A DNA stretch of 64,000 bases from the NCBI RefSeq assembly GCF_024281035.1, contig NZ_JAMXLH010000058.1:53098-117097 (forward strand), written 5' to 3'. A model generated the notes under the pieces. The model was given only the letters and a program-made list of their open reading frames with translations, was not told the DNA's origin and did no database searches. Each line of letters starts with the position of its first letter. Position 1 is the first letter of the stretch. The translations under genes and the position numbers were made by a program. This DNA is from Paraburkholderia sp. GTDB taxonomy: Bacteria > Pseudomonadota > Gammaproteobacteria > Burkholderiales > Burkholderiaceae. Positions 8,960-18,316 of the stretch are shown here, piece by piece.

Positions 8960-10339
8960 GTGCAGAACAGCGTATCCGCCTCCGCGGCAGCCCCCATCCC
9001 GTCCCAGGCAAACCCCGAGCCGTCCTCGACGCAGCAGACCCGCTTCTGGCCGGAAGGCTGGTGGAAGCTGATGGAAATCCGCATCGGCATCATTCCGTTG
9101 CCGATCTACGTGATCCTGTTCGCGCTGATCAGCGGCTTCGCTGTCACGGGCAAGGTGCCGGGTGAAATCTCGATGGCGATCGCGGTGCTCGCATTCTGCG
9201 GCTTCACGTGCGCCGAACTCGGCAAGCGCCTGCCGCTCCTGCGCAATATCGGCGCAGCCGCGATTCTCGCGACTTTCGTGCCTTCGGCGCTCGTGTACTA
9301 CCACGTGTTGCCCACGCCCGTGAAGCACCTCACCGTCGAGTTCACGAAGCAAACCAACTTCCTTTATCTCTTCATCGCGTCGATCATCGTCGGCAGCATT
9401 CTCAGCATGGACCGGCGCGTGCTGATTCAGGGCTTTCTGAAGATCTTCATCCCGCTTGCCGCGGGCACGGTTGCCGCGATGATCGTGGGCACCGCGGTCG
9501 GCGCGGCGCTCGGCCTCGGCGTCAAGCACACGCTGCTCTATATCGTCGTGCCGATCATGGCGGGCGGCGTGGGCGAAGGTGCGATTCCGCTCTCGGTCGG
9601 CTATTCGGAAATCATGCATGTGGCGCAGGGCGACCTGTTCGCGCAGGTGTTGCCGCCGGTGATGCTCGGCAGTCTCATCGCGATCCTTCTCTCCGGCATG
9701 CTCGACATGCTCGGCAAGCGCCTCCCGCACCTGACCGGCAATGGCCGCCTGCAAGTGGGCGCCACCGATGAACTGACCGCGTCGAACGACGAAATCCGCG
9801 GACACGTGGACGTCAGTCACATCGCCGCAGCCGGCATCACGGCAATCACGCTGTACCTGATCGGCTTGATGGCGAACAAGTTGTTCGGTCTTCCCGCGCC
9901 GGTTGCCATGCTGTTCCTCGCCGTGCTCGTGAAGCTTGCGCGTGCGGTTTCGCCGCCGCTGCAGGAAGGCGCGTTCGTCGTCTACAAATTCTTCTCGACC
10001 GCGGTGACTTACCCGCTGCTGTTCGCAATCGGCGTGGCGATGACACCGTGGGACAAGCTCATGGCCGCGTTCACGCTCGCCAACGTCGTGACCATCGCCG
10101 CGACCGTCGTGACGCTCATGGGCACGGGGTTCGTGGTGGGCCGCCTGATGAAGATGTACCCTGTCGACGTCGCAATCGTGAATGCCTGCCATAGCGGCCA
10201 GGGCGGCACGGGCGACGTGGCGATCCTCACCGCGGCGAACCGTATGCAACTGATGCCGTTCGCGCAGATCGCCACGCGCATTGGCGGGGCGATTGTCGTG
10301 ACCGTGACGCTGATCGTGCTCGCGCACTTCGGCGCATGA
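8960..10339 (+). CDS. 2-hydroxycarboxylate transporter family (CitS/MaeN-like) carboxylate symporter
   Basis: A 459-residue integral membrane protein with about 11 hydrophobic segments. Two family hallmarks are visible: GGVGEGAIPLSVGYSE in the middle and CHSGQGGTGDVAILTAANRM near the C-terminus, the GG-containing re-entrant loops of the 2HCT family, which cotransports citrate, malate or lactate with sodium or protons. The start is GTG at 8960 with AAGGAG eight bases upstream. It is preceded by a sigma-54 promoter and followed by a DctB/DctD-like pair, so it is probably their target. Citrate versus malate cannot be decided from sequence. Confidence 0.9.
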   Translation: MQNSVSASAAAPIPSQANPEPSSTQQTRFWPEGWWKLMEIRIGIIPLPIYVILFALISGFAVTGKVPGEISMAIAVLAFCGFTCAELGKRLPLLRNIGAAAILATFVPSALVYYHVLPTPVKHLTVEFTKQTNFLYLFIASIIVGSILSMDRRVLIQGFLKIFIPLAAGTVAAMIVGTAVGAALGLGVKHTLLYIVVPIMAGGVGEGAIPLSVGYSEIMHVAQGDLFAQVLPPVMLGSLIAILLSGMLDMLGKRLPHLTGNGRLQVGATDELTASNDEIRGHVDVSHIAAAGITAITLYLIGLMANKLFGLPAPVAMLFLAVLVKLARAVSPPLQEGAFVVYKFFSTAVTYPLLFAIGVAMTPWDKLMAAFTLANVVTIAATVVTLMGTGFVVGRLMKMYPVDVAIVNACHSGQGGTGDVAILTAANRMQLMPFAQIATRIGGAIVVTVTLIVLAHFGA

Positions 10340-10430
10340 TGTGCGTCGCCCGCCCCCTTGCGGCGGCGCATTCCACGTGAGACTTGCGCGTATCCCGCCG
10401 CCAGGCGGCGGACCATCGACGAGGGCGAAC

Positions 10431-12302
10431 GTGCACCAGCGTTACAAAGGCATTCCATGGTGGGGATGGGCGGCGGCGGCCGTGCTGTATGTCGTCGCGG
10501 CCGCCGTCGCAGTGGAGTTCGCGTGGAGCCGCGCGATCGACGTACTGGCCGACGTCGGCGCGCATCGGCTCGATTTCTACGCGGCGAGCCTGACGAGCGA
10601 GTTGGGACGCTTCGAGATGGTGCCCGCGCTCGTGGCGCGGCAGGGCAGCGTACGTGCTTTGCTGAAAGCGTCGCCCGGCGAAGCGCGCGCCTTGTTGCCC
10701 ACCGTCAATGCCTATCTCGAAGCGGTGAACCGTGACGTCGGCAGCGGCGCCGTGGACGTGATCGACGCGCACGGCACGGTGATCGCGGCGAGCAACTGGA
10801 ACCAGCCGCTCAGTTTTATCGGCACCAACGTGTCGTATCGCCCGTATTTCAAGGATGCGCTCGCGCAGGGGCGCGGCCGCTTCTTTGGCATCGGCACGAA
10901 CACCGGCATTCCAGGGCTGTACTTTGCGCATGCGATTAATGATGGCGACACGGCGATGGGGGCGGCGGCCGTGAAGGTCAGCGTCGACGCGCTCGAATCG
11001 GCGTGGCGCACGCCAGGCGAGGTCGCGCTCGTCGTGGATGGCAACGGCGTGATCGTGATCTCGACCGAGCGCCAATGGAAATTCACCGCCATGCGTGCGA
11101 TGACCGCGCAGCAACAGCGCGAGATCCAGGCGTCGCGACAGTACGCGGGCCGCGTCGTCGAGGCGCTGCCGTACCGGCATGGTGGCGACTGGAACGACGC
11201 CGCGTGGTTCGGCGTCTTTCCCGATCTGCGTCGCGCGGGCCGCACGGTCCGCTTTCTTGTGATGTCGCGTCCGGCGCCGCAGGGACACGACACGATCATG
11301 GTGCTGCTCGATACCGTCGGCGCGCGGCGGCAGCAGCGCATCGCGTTCGCATTCGTGACGGGCGTGTTCCTGATCGCCGCGCTCTATGCGTTGTACGCGG
11401 CACAGCGCCGCCGCGTGATCGTCGAGAAGCTCAAGGCGCAGGAGGCGCTGCGCCGCGCGAACGATCGACTGGAAACCACGGTTGCGCAGCGCACCGCCGC
11501 GCTCACGCAAGCAAACGCGCAAATGCAGCGCGAGATTGCCGAGCGCGAGCGCACCGAGCAGCGCCTGCGCGCAACGCAGCAGGAAGTCGTGCATGCGGGC
11601 AAGCTCGCGGTGATCGGTCAGATGGCGGCCGCGCTCACGCACGAGCTGAATCAGCCGCTCGTCGCGATCCGCACGCTCTGCGACAATGCCCGCACGTTCT
11701 TCGAGCGCGGCCAGAGCGCGCAGGCGAATGCCAATCTCGAGCGCGTAGGGCGCCTCGTGGACAGCATGGCCGTGCTGACCAGCGAGCTGAAGGCGTTCGC
11801 GCGCAAGCCGGACGTCGAGCTCGTGGCGGTGTCGCTCGGCGAGGCTGTTGCGCACGCACGGGTCATCTACGAATCCCGTATCCGCGACGAGGCGGTGCGC
11901 CTCGACGTTCGAATTGCGCCCGGCACGACCGTCTACGCGGAATCGAGCCAGCTGCAGCAGGTGATCGTCAACGTGCTGGGCAATGCGCTCGACGCCGTGT
12001 GCGGCGCCACCACACGCGTGATCGCAATGGAGGCGAGCGAGCCCGATGCGCAAGGCCGCCTGCGTTTTACGATCGACGACAGCGGCCCTGGCATCGCCCC
12101 GGACGTACTCGCCCACCTGTTCGAGCCGTTCGTTACGACAAAGCCCCGTGGGCAAGGTCTCGGACTGGGTCTCGCAATCACGTCGCGCATTGTCGAAGGC
12201 TTCGGCGCGAGGATTGCCGCCGCCAACCGCGAAGAAGGCGGGGCGCGCTTCACGATCGATTTCGCGGCTGCCGAGCCGCCAGGAACAGAGCATGAAAGAT
12301 GA
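10431..12302 (+). CDS. DctB-like sensor histidine kinase
   Basis: A sensor kinase of about 623 residues. A first transmembrane helix (WWGWAAAAVLYVVAAAVAV) is followed by a periplasmic domain of roughly 270 residues of double-Cache type, a second helix (FVTGVFLIAALYALYA), a coiled-coil linker, a HisKA domain with phosphoacceptor His404 in ALTHELNQPL, and an HATPase domain (NVLGNALDAV, GLGLGLAI). This is the DctB plan. I prefer the GTG at 10431, which has GAGGGCG upstream and leads directly into the first helix; the track start at 10341 has no ribosome site and a proline/glycine-rich prefix. It overlaps the response regulator by 11 bp. Confidence 0.87.
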   Translation: MHQRYKGIPWWGWAAAAVLYVVAAAVAVEFAWSRAIDVLADVGAHRLDFYAASLTSELGRFEMVPALVARQGSVRALLKASPGEARALLPTVNAYLEAVNRDVGSGAVDVIDAHGTVIAASNWNQPLSFIGTNVSYRPYFKDALAQGRGRFFGIGTNTGIPGLYFAHAINDGDTAMGAAAVKVSVDALESAWRTPGEVALVVDGNGVIVISTERQWKFTAMRAMTAQQQREIQASRQYAGRVVEALPYRHGGDWNDAAWFGVFPDLRRAGRTVRFLVMSRPAPQGHDTIMVLLDTVGARRQQRIAFAFVTGVFLIAALYALYAAQRRRVIVEKLKAQEALRRANDRLETTVAQRTAALTQANAQMQREIAERERTEQRLRATQQEVVHAGKLAVIGQMAAALTHELNQPLVAIRTLCDNARTFFERGQSAQANANLERVGRLVDSMAVLTSELKAFARKPDVELVAVSLGEAVAHARVIYESRIRDEAVRLDVRIAPGTTVYAESSQLQQVIVNVLGNALDAVCGATTRVIAMEASEPDAQGRLRFTIDDSGPGIAPDVLAHLFEPFVTTKPRGQGLGLGLAITSRIVEGFGARIAAANREEGGARFTIDFAAAEPPGTEHER

Positions 12303-13665
12303 AGTTCGGGTGCTGGTTGTCGAGGACGACGAAAACGTCCGCATTGGCGTGGAGCAGGCGGTCGCGCTGGCCGGCTTTCCGGTGAGCGCGTACGCTTTCG
12401 CCGCCGATGCCTATGCCGAAGTCGCGCCCGGCGCGCCGGTCGTGATCGTCTCGGACGTGCGCATGCCGGGCATCGACGGCCTGCAACTGCTCGACCACGT
12501 GATGTCCGTCGACGCGCAGATTCCGGTATTGCTGATCAGCGGCCACGCGGACATCTCCATGGCGGTCGGCGCGATGCGCGTCGGCGCCTACGATTTCATC
12601 GAAAAACCGTTTTCGTCCGACGTGATTGCGGGCCGCGTCGCCCGCGCAGTTGAAAAACGCCGCCTCACGCTCGAAGTGGAGGGGCTGCGCGCGTCGCTGC
12701 ACAACTGGCGGGGGATCGAGGCGCTGGTGCTCGGCAACTCGCCCGCGATGGCGGAAGTCCGCAAGAAAATCCTGCGCCTCGCAGACACTTCCGTGTCGGT
12801 GCTCATCACCGGCGAGACGGGCACGGGCAAGGAACTGATCGCACGCAGCCTGCACGATTTCAGCGCCCGGCGCGACGCGCATTTCGTTGCGCTGAACTGC
12901 GGCGGCCTCCCGGAGCAGGTGTTCGAGAGCGAGCTGTTCGGTCACGAGGCGGGCGCATTCACGGGCGCGATCAAAAAGCGCGTCGGCAAGATCGAGTGGG
13001 CGAATGGCGGCACGCTTTTTCTCGACGAAATCGAGACGATGTCGATCCCGCTTCAGGTCAAGATGCTGCGCGTGTTGCAGGAGCGCGTGGTCGAGCGGCT
13101 GGGCGCAAACGAGTTGATTCCCGTGGACTGCCGGTTCGTTGCCGCATCGAAGGCCGATCTCGTCGATCTGTCCGCCAAAGGCGGCTTCCGGGCCGACCTG
13201 CTGTATCGCCTGAACGTTGCGCAGATCGAGCTGCCGCCGCTGCGCGAGCGTCGCGAGGACGTGCCGCTGTTGTTCGAGCACTTCGTGCTCGCGGCCGCGC
13301 GCCGCTTTGGCACGGCTGCGCCAGTCGTGACTGCCGCGCAGATATCCGAACTGATGACGCACCCGTGGCCCGGCAACGTGCGCGAGTTGCAAAATGTCGC
13401 CGATCGCTTCGTGCTTGGGCTAACCGGCGACAGCCTGTTCTCCGCGCGCGCCATCTCGGCGGGAGGGGACACGCTTGCGGAGCAGCTTGCACACTTCGAG
13501 CAGATGCTGATCGAGACGACGCTGCAGCGCCATCACGGCAACGTCGCGGATGCGAGCGCCGAACTCGGGATGCCGCGAAAGACCCTTTACCACAAGCTGC
13601 GCCAGTTGAAGATCGCGGCCCGCGATTCGCATGGCGAAGAGAAGGACGGCGACAAAGAGGTCTGA
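12292..13665 (+). CDS. DctD-like sigma-54 response regulator (NtrC family)
   Basis: A 457-residue three-domain regulator: a receiver domain (1-120) with phosphoacceptor Asp55 in VIVSDVRMPG, an AAA+ domain with Walker A GETGTGKE and sigma-54 motif GAFTGA near 221, and a Fis-type helix-turn-helix (DASAELGMPRKTLYHKL). The start MKDEVRVLVV at 12292 overlaps the kinase stop (ATGAAAGATGA), so the pair is translationally coupled; the longer track ORF is shadow sequence. Its expected target is the sigma-54 promoter at 8852 upstream of the 2HCT transporter, making an uptake-sensing circuit in which the kinase reads the external carboxylate. Confidence 0.92.
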   Translation: MKDEVRVLVVEDDENVRIGVEQAVALAGFPVSAYAFAADAYAEVAPGAPVVIVSDVRMPGIDGLQLLDHVMSVDAQIPVLLISGHADISMAVGAMRVGAYDFIEKPFSSDVIAGRVARAVEKRRLTLEVEGLRASLHNWRGIEALVLGNSPAMAEVRKKILRLADTSVSVLITGETGTGKELIARSLHDFSARRDAHFVALNCGGLPEQVFESELFGHEAGAFTGAIKKRVGKIEWANGGTLFLDEIETMSIPLQVKMLRVLQERVVERLGANELIPVDCRFVAASKADLVDLSAKGGFRADLLYRLNVAQIELPPLRERREDVPLLFEHFVLAAARRFGTAAPVVTAAQISELMTHPWPGNVRELQNVADRFVLGLTGDSLFSARAISAGGDTLAEQLAHFEQMLIETTLQRHHGNVADASAELGMPRKTLYHKLRQLKIAARDSHGEEKDGDKEV

Positions 13666-14058
13666 GCACGCAAGCGGCGGATAGGGCTTCAGATGGGACC
13701 GGCGCGACCGGCCCTGCCTGGCGTCCCTTGAAAACCCGAATATCTGTTCGTGCCAGAAGAATCGTAGCTGATCGGGCCATTCGTATTGCGGTGAATGGTG
13801 ATCGATTAGGACGACAAAAAGTTATTTGGAAACCACGCTGTTTAGGGCGATCCGGGCAGCGCAAATGTCTGCCACAAGCGGTGCTGTTTCACCTGTGGCG
13901 CGTGCTGCCGGTCGTCATCACGCCGTTCGCCCGATCAGGGAAATCCCGCGTGCAAGAGGATTCCTCGTGAAAGCGGGGAGAAGGATTCGCACTTCTAGAA
14001 TCCTTCCATTAATACAGACGGGCGGCATTCTTCCGCCCCAACAGAAAGGAGACAATCG
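13666..14058 (+). promoter_or_regulatory. intergenic control region before the ABC importer operon
   Basis: No gene is supported in these 393 bp. The downstream part holds a perfect inverted repeat, GAAGGATTC and GAATCCTTC with a 9-base spacer (13980-14006), and a short GC hairpin GGGCGG...CCGCCC (14020-14038) just before the AAGGAG ribosome site of the binding-protein gene. The inverted repeat is a good operator candidate; the bound protein is unknown. Confidence 0.45.
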
Positions 14059-15072
14059 ATGCGACTGACCTTCCATACGCTGCGCCATATCACGCTCGCT
14101 TCCAGTCTGCTGTTCGGTATTGCGTCGCAGCACGCGATGGCCGATGAGGGCGGCAAGATCACGATCATGGTCGGCGGAATTACCAAACTCATTTATTTGC
14201 CGGCACGCCTGACCGAGCAGCTCGGCTATTTCAAGGACGAAGGGCTCGACGTCGAACTGCTGTCGCAGCCCGCTGGCGTCGATGCCGAAAATGAGTTGCT
14301 GGCCGGTGCGGTCCAGGCTGTTGTCGGTTTCTACGACCACACCATCGATCTGCAGACCAAGGGCAAGGAAGTGAAGGCGATTGTCGTGTTCGGGCAGGTG
14401 CCGGGCGAAGTCGAGATGGTCTCGACCAAAGCGGCCGACTCGATCAAGTCGATGGCCGACGTCAAGGGCAAAACGCTCGGGGTGACGGGTCTCGGCTCGT
14501 CGACGAGCTTTCTCACGCAATACCTTGCCGGTCAGCATGGCATTGCGTCGACGCAATATACGATGCTGCCGGTCGGTGCGGACGCAAGCTTTATTGCGGC
14601 GATCAAGCAAAGCCGCATCGACGCGGGCATGACGACCGAGCCCACCGTTTCCGCGCTAGAAAAGTCGGGCGAAGCGAAAGTGCTTGTCGACATGCGCTCC
14701 GTCGAAGGCACCCGTGCCGCGCTCGGCGGCACCTATCCGGCCTCGAGTCTCTACGTTCAGACGGCGTGGGCCGACACGCACAAGGCCGAGGCGGCCAGGC
14801 TCGCGCACGCATTTGCCCGCACGATGCAGTTTATCCACACGCATAGCGCGGAAGAAATCGCGGCGAAGATGCCCAACGACTATCAGAAAGACAAGACGCT
14901 CTACGTGAGCGCGCTGAAGGCTTCGCTGCCGATGTACACGTCGGACGGCAAGATGCCTGCGGACGGCCCGGCGACGGTGCTCAAGGTGTTGTCGTCGTTC
15001 AATCCGTCCGTCAAGGGCAAGCACGTCGATCTGTCCAGGACCTACACGAACGAATTCGTCAGCCCGAAATAA
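14059..15072 (+). CDS. ABC importer periplasmic binding protein, NMT1/SsuA-like
   Basis: A 337-residue exported protein with a Sec signal peptide ending near HAMADEGG. The mature part has the TauA/SsuA/THI5-like layout (YLPARLTEQLGYFKDEGLDVEL, then an AENELLAGAVQAVVGFYDH pocket region). Such proteins deliver sulfonates, nitrate, pyrimidine precursors or aromatic acids to an ABC permease. AAGGAG precedes the ATG. The ATPase and permease genes follow, completing the importer, and a two-component system and porin are downstream. The substrate is not deducible from the sequence; aliphatic or aromatic sulfonate or carboxylate are candidates. Confidence 0.85.
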   Translation: MRLTFHTLRHITLASSLLFGIASQHAMADEGGKITIMVGGITKLIYLPARLTEQLGYFKDEGLDVELLSQPAGVDAENELLAGAVQAVVGFYDHTIDLQTKGKEVKAIVVFGQVPGEVEMVSTKAADSIKSMADVKGKTLGVTGLGSSTSFLTQYLAGQHGIASTQYTMLPVGADASFIAAIKQSRIDAGMTTEPTVSALEKSGEAKVLVDMRSVEGTRAALGGTYPASSLYVQTAWADTHKAEAARLAHAFARTMQFIHTHSAEEIAAKMPNDYQKDKTLYVSALKASLPMYTSDGKMPADGPATVLKVLSSFNPSVKGKHVDLSRTYTNEFVSPK

Positions 15073-15177
15073 AACGGCCTGAGCCGGTCGCGCCAGCGTG
15101 GCCGGCGTTGCCATACGTTTTGTCATGCTTCATGTGTTGCGTTTTGCGGCATCGATCATCTAACGGAAGTGCCTCCA

Positions 15178-15975
15178 ATGAACCATGTTTCTTCTCAAGG
15201 CGCGCCGGCCATCGAGTTCCGCTCGGTGTCGTGTCGCTTCATTTCTCCCGACGGCAAGCCGACCGTTGCATTGCGCGATTTCAGCATGTCGGTCGCCCGC
15301 GGCGAATTCATCGCGATCGTCGGCCCCACGGGCTGCGGAAAGTCCACCACGCTCAGCATGATCACCGGGCTCCTCAAGCCCACGGCGGGCGAGGTGCGCG
15401 TGATGGGCGCGCCCGTAAGCGGCATTGATCCGCGCATCGGCTTCGTATTTCAGGCGGACGCGGTGTTTCCGTGGCGCTCGGTGCTCGACAACGTCGCAGC
15501 GGGGCCGCTGTTTCGGGGACGCTCGAAGTCGGCAGCCTACGACGAGGCACAAGGGTGGCTGCGTCGCGTGGGCCTGGAGAAATTCGGCAAGCACTATCCG
15601 CATCAGCTCTCGGGCGGCATGCGCAAGCGCGTGGCGCTCGCGCAGACCTTCATCAACAAGCCCGAAATTCTGCTGATGGACGAACCGTTTTCCGCGCTCG
15701 ACATGCAGACGCGCACGCTGATGCAGGACGAACTGCTGCAACTGTGGTCGGGCAATGCGGGCTCGGTGGTATTCGTCACGCACGATCTCGAGGAGGCGGT
15801 TGCGCTCGCGGACAGGGTGTTCGTGCTGACGGCGAGACCCGCAACGCTCAAGAAGGTTTACGAGATCGACCTGCCACGTCCGCGGATTACTTCCGAGGTG
15901 CGCTATGACCCGCACTTCATCGAGATCTCGCGCGATATCTGGCACGACCTGCGTGAGGAGGTCCAAATTGCCTAA
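15178..15975 (+). CDS. ABC importer ATPase (SsuB/TauB-like)
   Basis: A 265-residue nucleotide-binding subunit: Walker A GPTGCGKST, signature LSGGMRKRVALAQ, Walker B ILLMDEPFSALD and the switch histidine in VTHDLEEA are all present. It energises uptake of the ligand bound by the preceding periplasmic protein. I start at MNHVSSQG (15178), about 8 bases after GGAAG, although the GTG nine bases earlier in frame is possible. The 3' end overlaps the permease start by 8 bases, so the two are coupled. Confidence 0.92.
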   Translation: MNHVSSQGAPAIEFRSVSCRFISPDGKPTVALRDFSMSVARGEFIAIVGPTGCGKSTTLSMITGLLKPTAGEVRVMGAPVSGIDPRIGFVFQADAVFPWRSVLDNVAAGPLFRGRSKSAAYDEAQGWLRRVGLEKFGKHYPHQLSGGMRKRVALAQTFINKPEILLMDEPFSALDMQTRTLMQDELLQLWSGNAGSVVFVTHDLEEAVALADRVFVLTARPATLKKVYEIDLPRPRITSEVRYDPHFIEISRDIWHDLREEVQIA

Positions 15976-16861
15976 CTCGACAGTACAACGGAATACGCTC
16001 ATGGCCTCCCGGGAAAGCGCTTTGAACATGAATCTCGACTCCGCCTCGGAGAAGCAGATCGAACGGATGGCCCAACGCCGCCTGCGGCAACGGCGTGCGC
16101 TGATCATCGGCTTGCGGATTCTCGTGCTGGTCGTCGTGCTGGGCGGCTGGGAAATCTCCGGCCGCCTTAAATGGATCGATCCGTTCTTTTTCTCGATGCC
16201 GTCGCTGATTTTTCTGCAGATCGTCGACTGGTTCCAGAATGGCACGTCGCAAGGCCCGTTACTCGTGCAGGTCTGGGTGACGCTCGAAGAGACGCTGCTC
16301 GGTTTCCTGATCGGTTCGGTCGCCGGGGTGGTCTGCGGTGTCGTGCTCGGGCGCAACAAGTTGCTCGCGGACGTGTTCGACATCTACATCAAGATTGCCA
16401 ACTCGATTCCGCGCGTGGTGCTCGGCTCGGTGTTCGTGATCGCGCTCGGTCTTGGCATGGCCTCGAAGGTCGCGCTCGCGGTGGTCATGGTGTTTTTTGT
16501 CGTATTCGGCAATGCCTTTCAGGGCGTGCGTGAAGCCGACCGCTACATGATCGCGAATGCGCAGATTCTCGGCGCCTCGAAACGTCAGCTGACGACGTCA
16601 GTGGTCATCCCGTCCGCGCTCTCCTGGATTCTCGCCAGCTTGCACGTGAGCTTTGGCTTTGCGCTGGTCGGCGCAGTCGTCGGTGAATTCCTCGGTTCGA
16701 AGCAGGGCATCGGCCTGTTGATTTCGACGGCGCAGGGCGCTTTCAACGCAAGCGGTGTATTCGCGGCGATGATTGTCCTTGCCGTCGTCGCACTCACTAC
16801 CGATTATCTTCTGACCGCACTTGAAAAGCGCTTGCTGCGATGGAAGCCGGCGGCGTTCTAG
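15968..16861 (+). CDS. ABC importer permease (SsuC/TauC-like)
   Basis: About 297 residues with six predicted membrane spans and the BPD_transp_1 coupling-loop region (QGVREADRYMIANAQILGASKRQL, shortened here: EADRYMIANAQILGA). I choose the TTG at 15968 because AGGAGG lies seven bases upstream and it overlaps the ATPase stop; the track ORF starts far inside the ATPase gene. A methionine start further in (MASRESAL) is the alternative. It is the last gene of the binding protein-ATPase-permease operon. Confidence 0.87.
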   Translation: MPNSTVQRNTLMASRESALNMNLDSASEKQIERMAQRRLRQRRALIIGLRILVLVVVLGGWEISGRLKWIDPFFFSMPSLIFLQIVDWFQNGTSQGPLLVQVWVTLEETLLGFLIGSVAGVVCGVVLGRNKLLADVFDIYIKIANSIPRVVLGSVFVIALGLGMASKVALAVVMVFFVVFGNAFQGVREADRYMIANAQILGASKRQLTTSVVIPSALSWILASLHVSFGFALVGAVVGEFLGSKQGIGLLISTAQGAFNASGVFAAMIVLAVVALTTDYLLTALEKRLLRWKPAAF

Positions 16862-16882
16862 GGTATCCGGAACCGAAGATAA

Positions 16883-16910
16883 AACGTCTTTGCCCGCGGG
16901 CAAGGACGTT
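16883..16910. promoter_or_regulatory. 28-base near-perfect palindrome between permease and sensor kinase genes
   Basis: Arms AACGTCTTTGCCCG and CGGGCAAGGACGTT abut with no loop and differ at one pair. It fills most of the 75-bp gap. No T-run follows, so an operator or a regulatory RNA stem seems more likely than a terminator. Confidence 0.45.
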
Positions 16911-16936
16911 GTCGCATACATGTCGGAGAGCATGCA

Positions 16937-18307
16937 ATGTTGCTTAGCCTGCGCGCGCGCCTGCTCTTGTGGCTGCTTCTGCCGCTGGTGCTGTTTGTCC
17001 TCGTGACCGGCTGGATGTCCTACGATGCGGCGCGAGCGACAGCCGACCTGCTGCAGAACAATGCACTGCTGTCCTCCGCACGGACCATCATCGAAGATGT
17101 CGAGTGGACGAACGGCGCATTGACGGCGGACATTCCGCCGGCGGCTCTGGAGATTTTCGAGTCCCCGTATCGGGATCAGGTGTTCTACAAAGTCGTCGCC
17201 GACCGCGACAGGCTGCTGAGCGGCAATCCCGAACTGCCGGTGCCCGAGGGCCGCCGCCACTTTCCGGTGTTCTACGACACCTCGCTTGGCGGCGTGCCGA
17301 TTCGCGCCGTCGCTTACCAGCGCGAGCTTTACGATTCCGGCCGTGCGGAGCGGGTCACCGTGATCGTGGGCAAGACGCAGGCGTCGCGCCAAGCCATGCT
17401 GGAAGATCTCTGGCATCCGCAATTGATCCGCCAGTGGCTGATGCTGGTTCTCGTCATGGTGCTCGTGCCGTTCGGACTCACCGTGGAGTTGCGCCCGCTC
17501 ATGAAGCTAAAGGAAGATGTGGCCGATCGTGAGCCGATGGAACTCGAGCCGATCCGGGTGGATCATTTGCAATCCGAGCTGCGGCCCATTGTCGATGCGA
17601 TCAACCAATGCATCGCACGTCTGAAGGTACACGCGACGACCCAGCGCCAGTTCATTGCCGATGCCGCACATCAGTTGCGCACGCCACTGACGCTGCTCGA
17701 CACTCAGGTTCATTGCGCGAGCCAATGCGAATGCGACGATTCAGCGCTAACCGAAGCGTTGAGCGGCATCCGTCGCACCAGCAAGACCATGGCCGACATG
17801 ACGAACCAGCTGCTGCTGCTCGCCCAGGCGGAGTCCGTCTCGCTGTCGCGCAAGCGGGCCAAAGTCGATCTTTCCGCCGTGGTCTCGGGCGTGTTCGAGG
17901 AGCTTGTGGTCGCAGCGCTGCAACGTCAGATGGATCTTGGCGCGGAGCTTGGCGAGGGCATGTATGTCGAGGGCAACGAAAGTCTGCTCGGTGCGCTCGT
18001 GGCGAACCTCGTCGATAACGCTATCCGCTATACGCAGGAAGGGGGGCGCGTGACGGTGATTTGTCTTCACGAGGGCGACGATGTCGTGATGCGGGTGGTG
18101 GACAACGGCCCCGGCATACCGGCCGAAGCCTGCGCGCACGTATTCGAGCGTTTTTACCGTGTGTCCGACGATGCGGAGGGTTCGGGTCTCGGCCTCGCGA
18201 TCGTTCACCAGATCGCACATGGACACGGCGGCGCGGTTGCGATCATGCCGGGTCCCGGACGGGCGGGGCTCGTCGTCACGGTTCGCTTGCCCGCATGGCA
18301 CGACTGA
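16937..18307 (+). CDS. TctE-like sensor histidine kinase
   Basis: A 456-residue inner-membrane kinase. The first helix (residues 9-30) and second helix (about 163-183) bracket a periplasmic domain of about 130 residues of the 2CSK-N type found in TctE. The HisKA box has phosphoacceptor His245 in ADAAHQLRTPL, followed by an HATPase domain (NLVDNAIRYT, VVDNGPGIP, GSGLGLAI). It lies nine bases before an OmpR-type regulator and between an ABC importer and a porin, suggesting that it senses the substrate these take up. Its start follows GGAG at a suitable distance. Confidence 0.9.
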   Translation: MLLSLRARLLLWLLLPLVLFVLVTGWMSYDAARATADLLQNNALLSSARTIIEDVEWTNGALTADIPPAALEIFESPYRDQVFYKVVADRDRLLSGNPELPVPEGRRHFPVFYDTSLGGVPIRAVAYQRELYDSGRAERVTVIVGKTQASRQAMLEDLWHPQLIRQWLMLVLVMVLVPFGLTVELRPLMKLKEDVADREPMELEPIRVDHLQSELRPIVDAINQCIARLKVHATTQRQFIADAAHQLRTPLTLLDTQVHCASQCECDDSALTEALSGIRRTSKTMADMTNQLLLLAQAESVSLSRKRAKVDLSAVVSGVFEELVVAALQRQMDLGAELGEGMYVEGNESLLGALVANLVDNAIRYTQEGGRVTVICLHEGDDVVMRVVDNGPGIPAEACAHVFERFYRVSDDAEGSGLGLAIVHQIAHGHGGAVAIMPGPGRAGLVVTVRLPAWHD

Positions 18308-18316
18308 GGTAACGCA

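Noticed and set aside
10227-12344. 705-aa minus-strand ORF opposite the DctB-like kinase
   Set aside because: Arg/His/Ala-rich shadow; the plus strand shows a complete kinase with HisKA and HATPase motifs.
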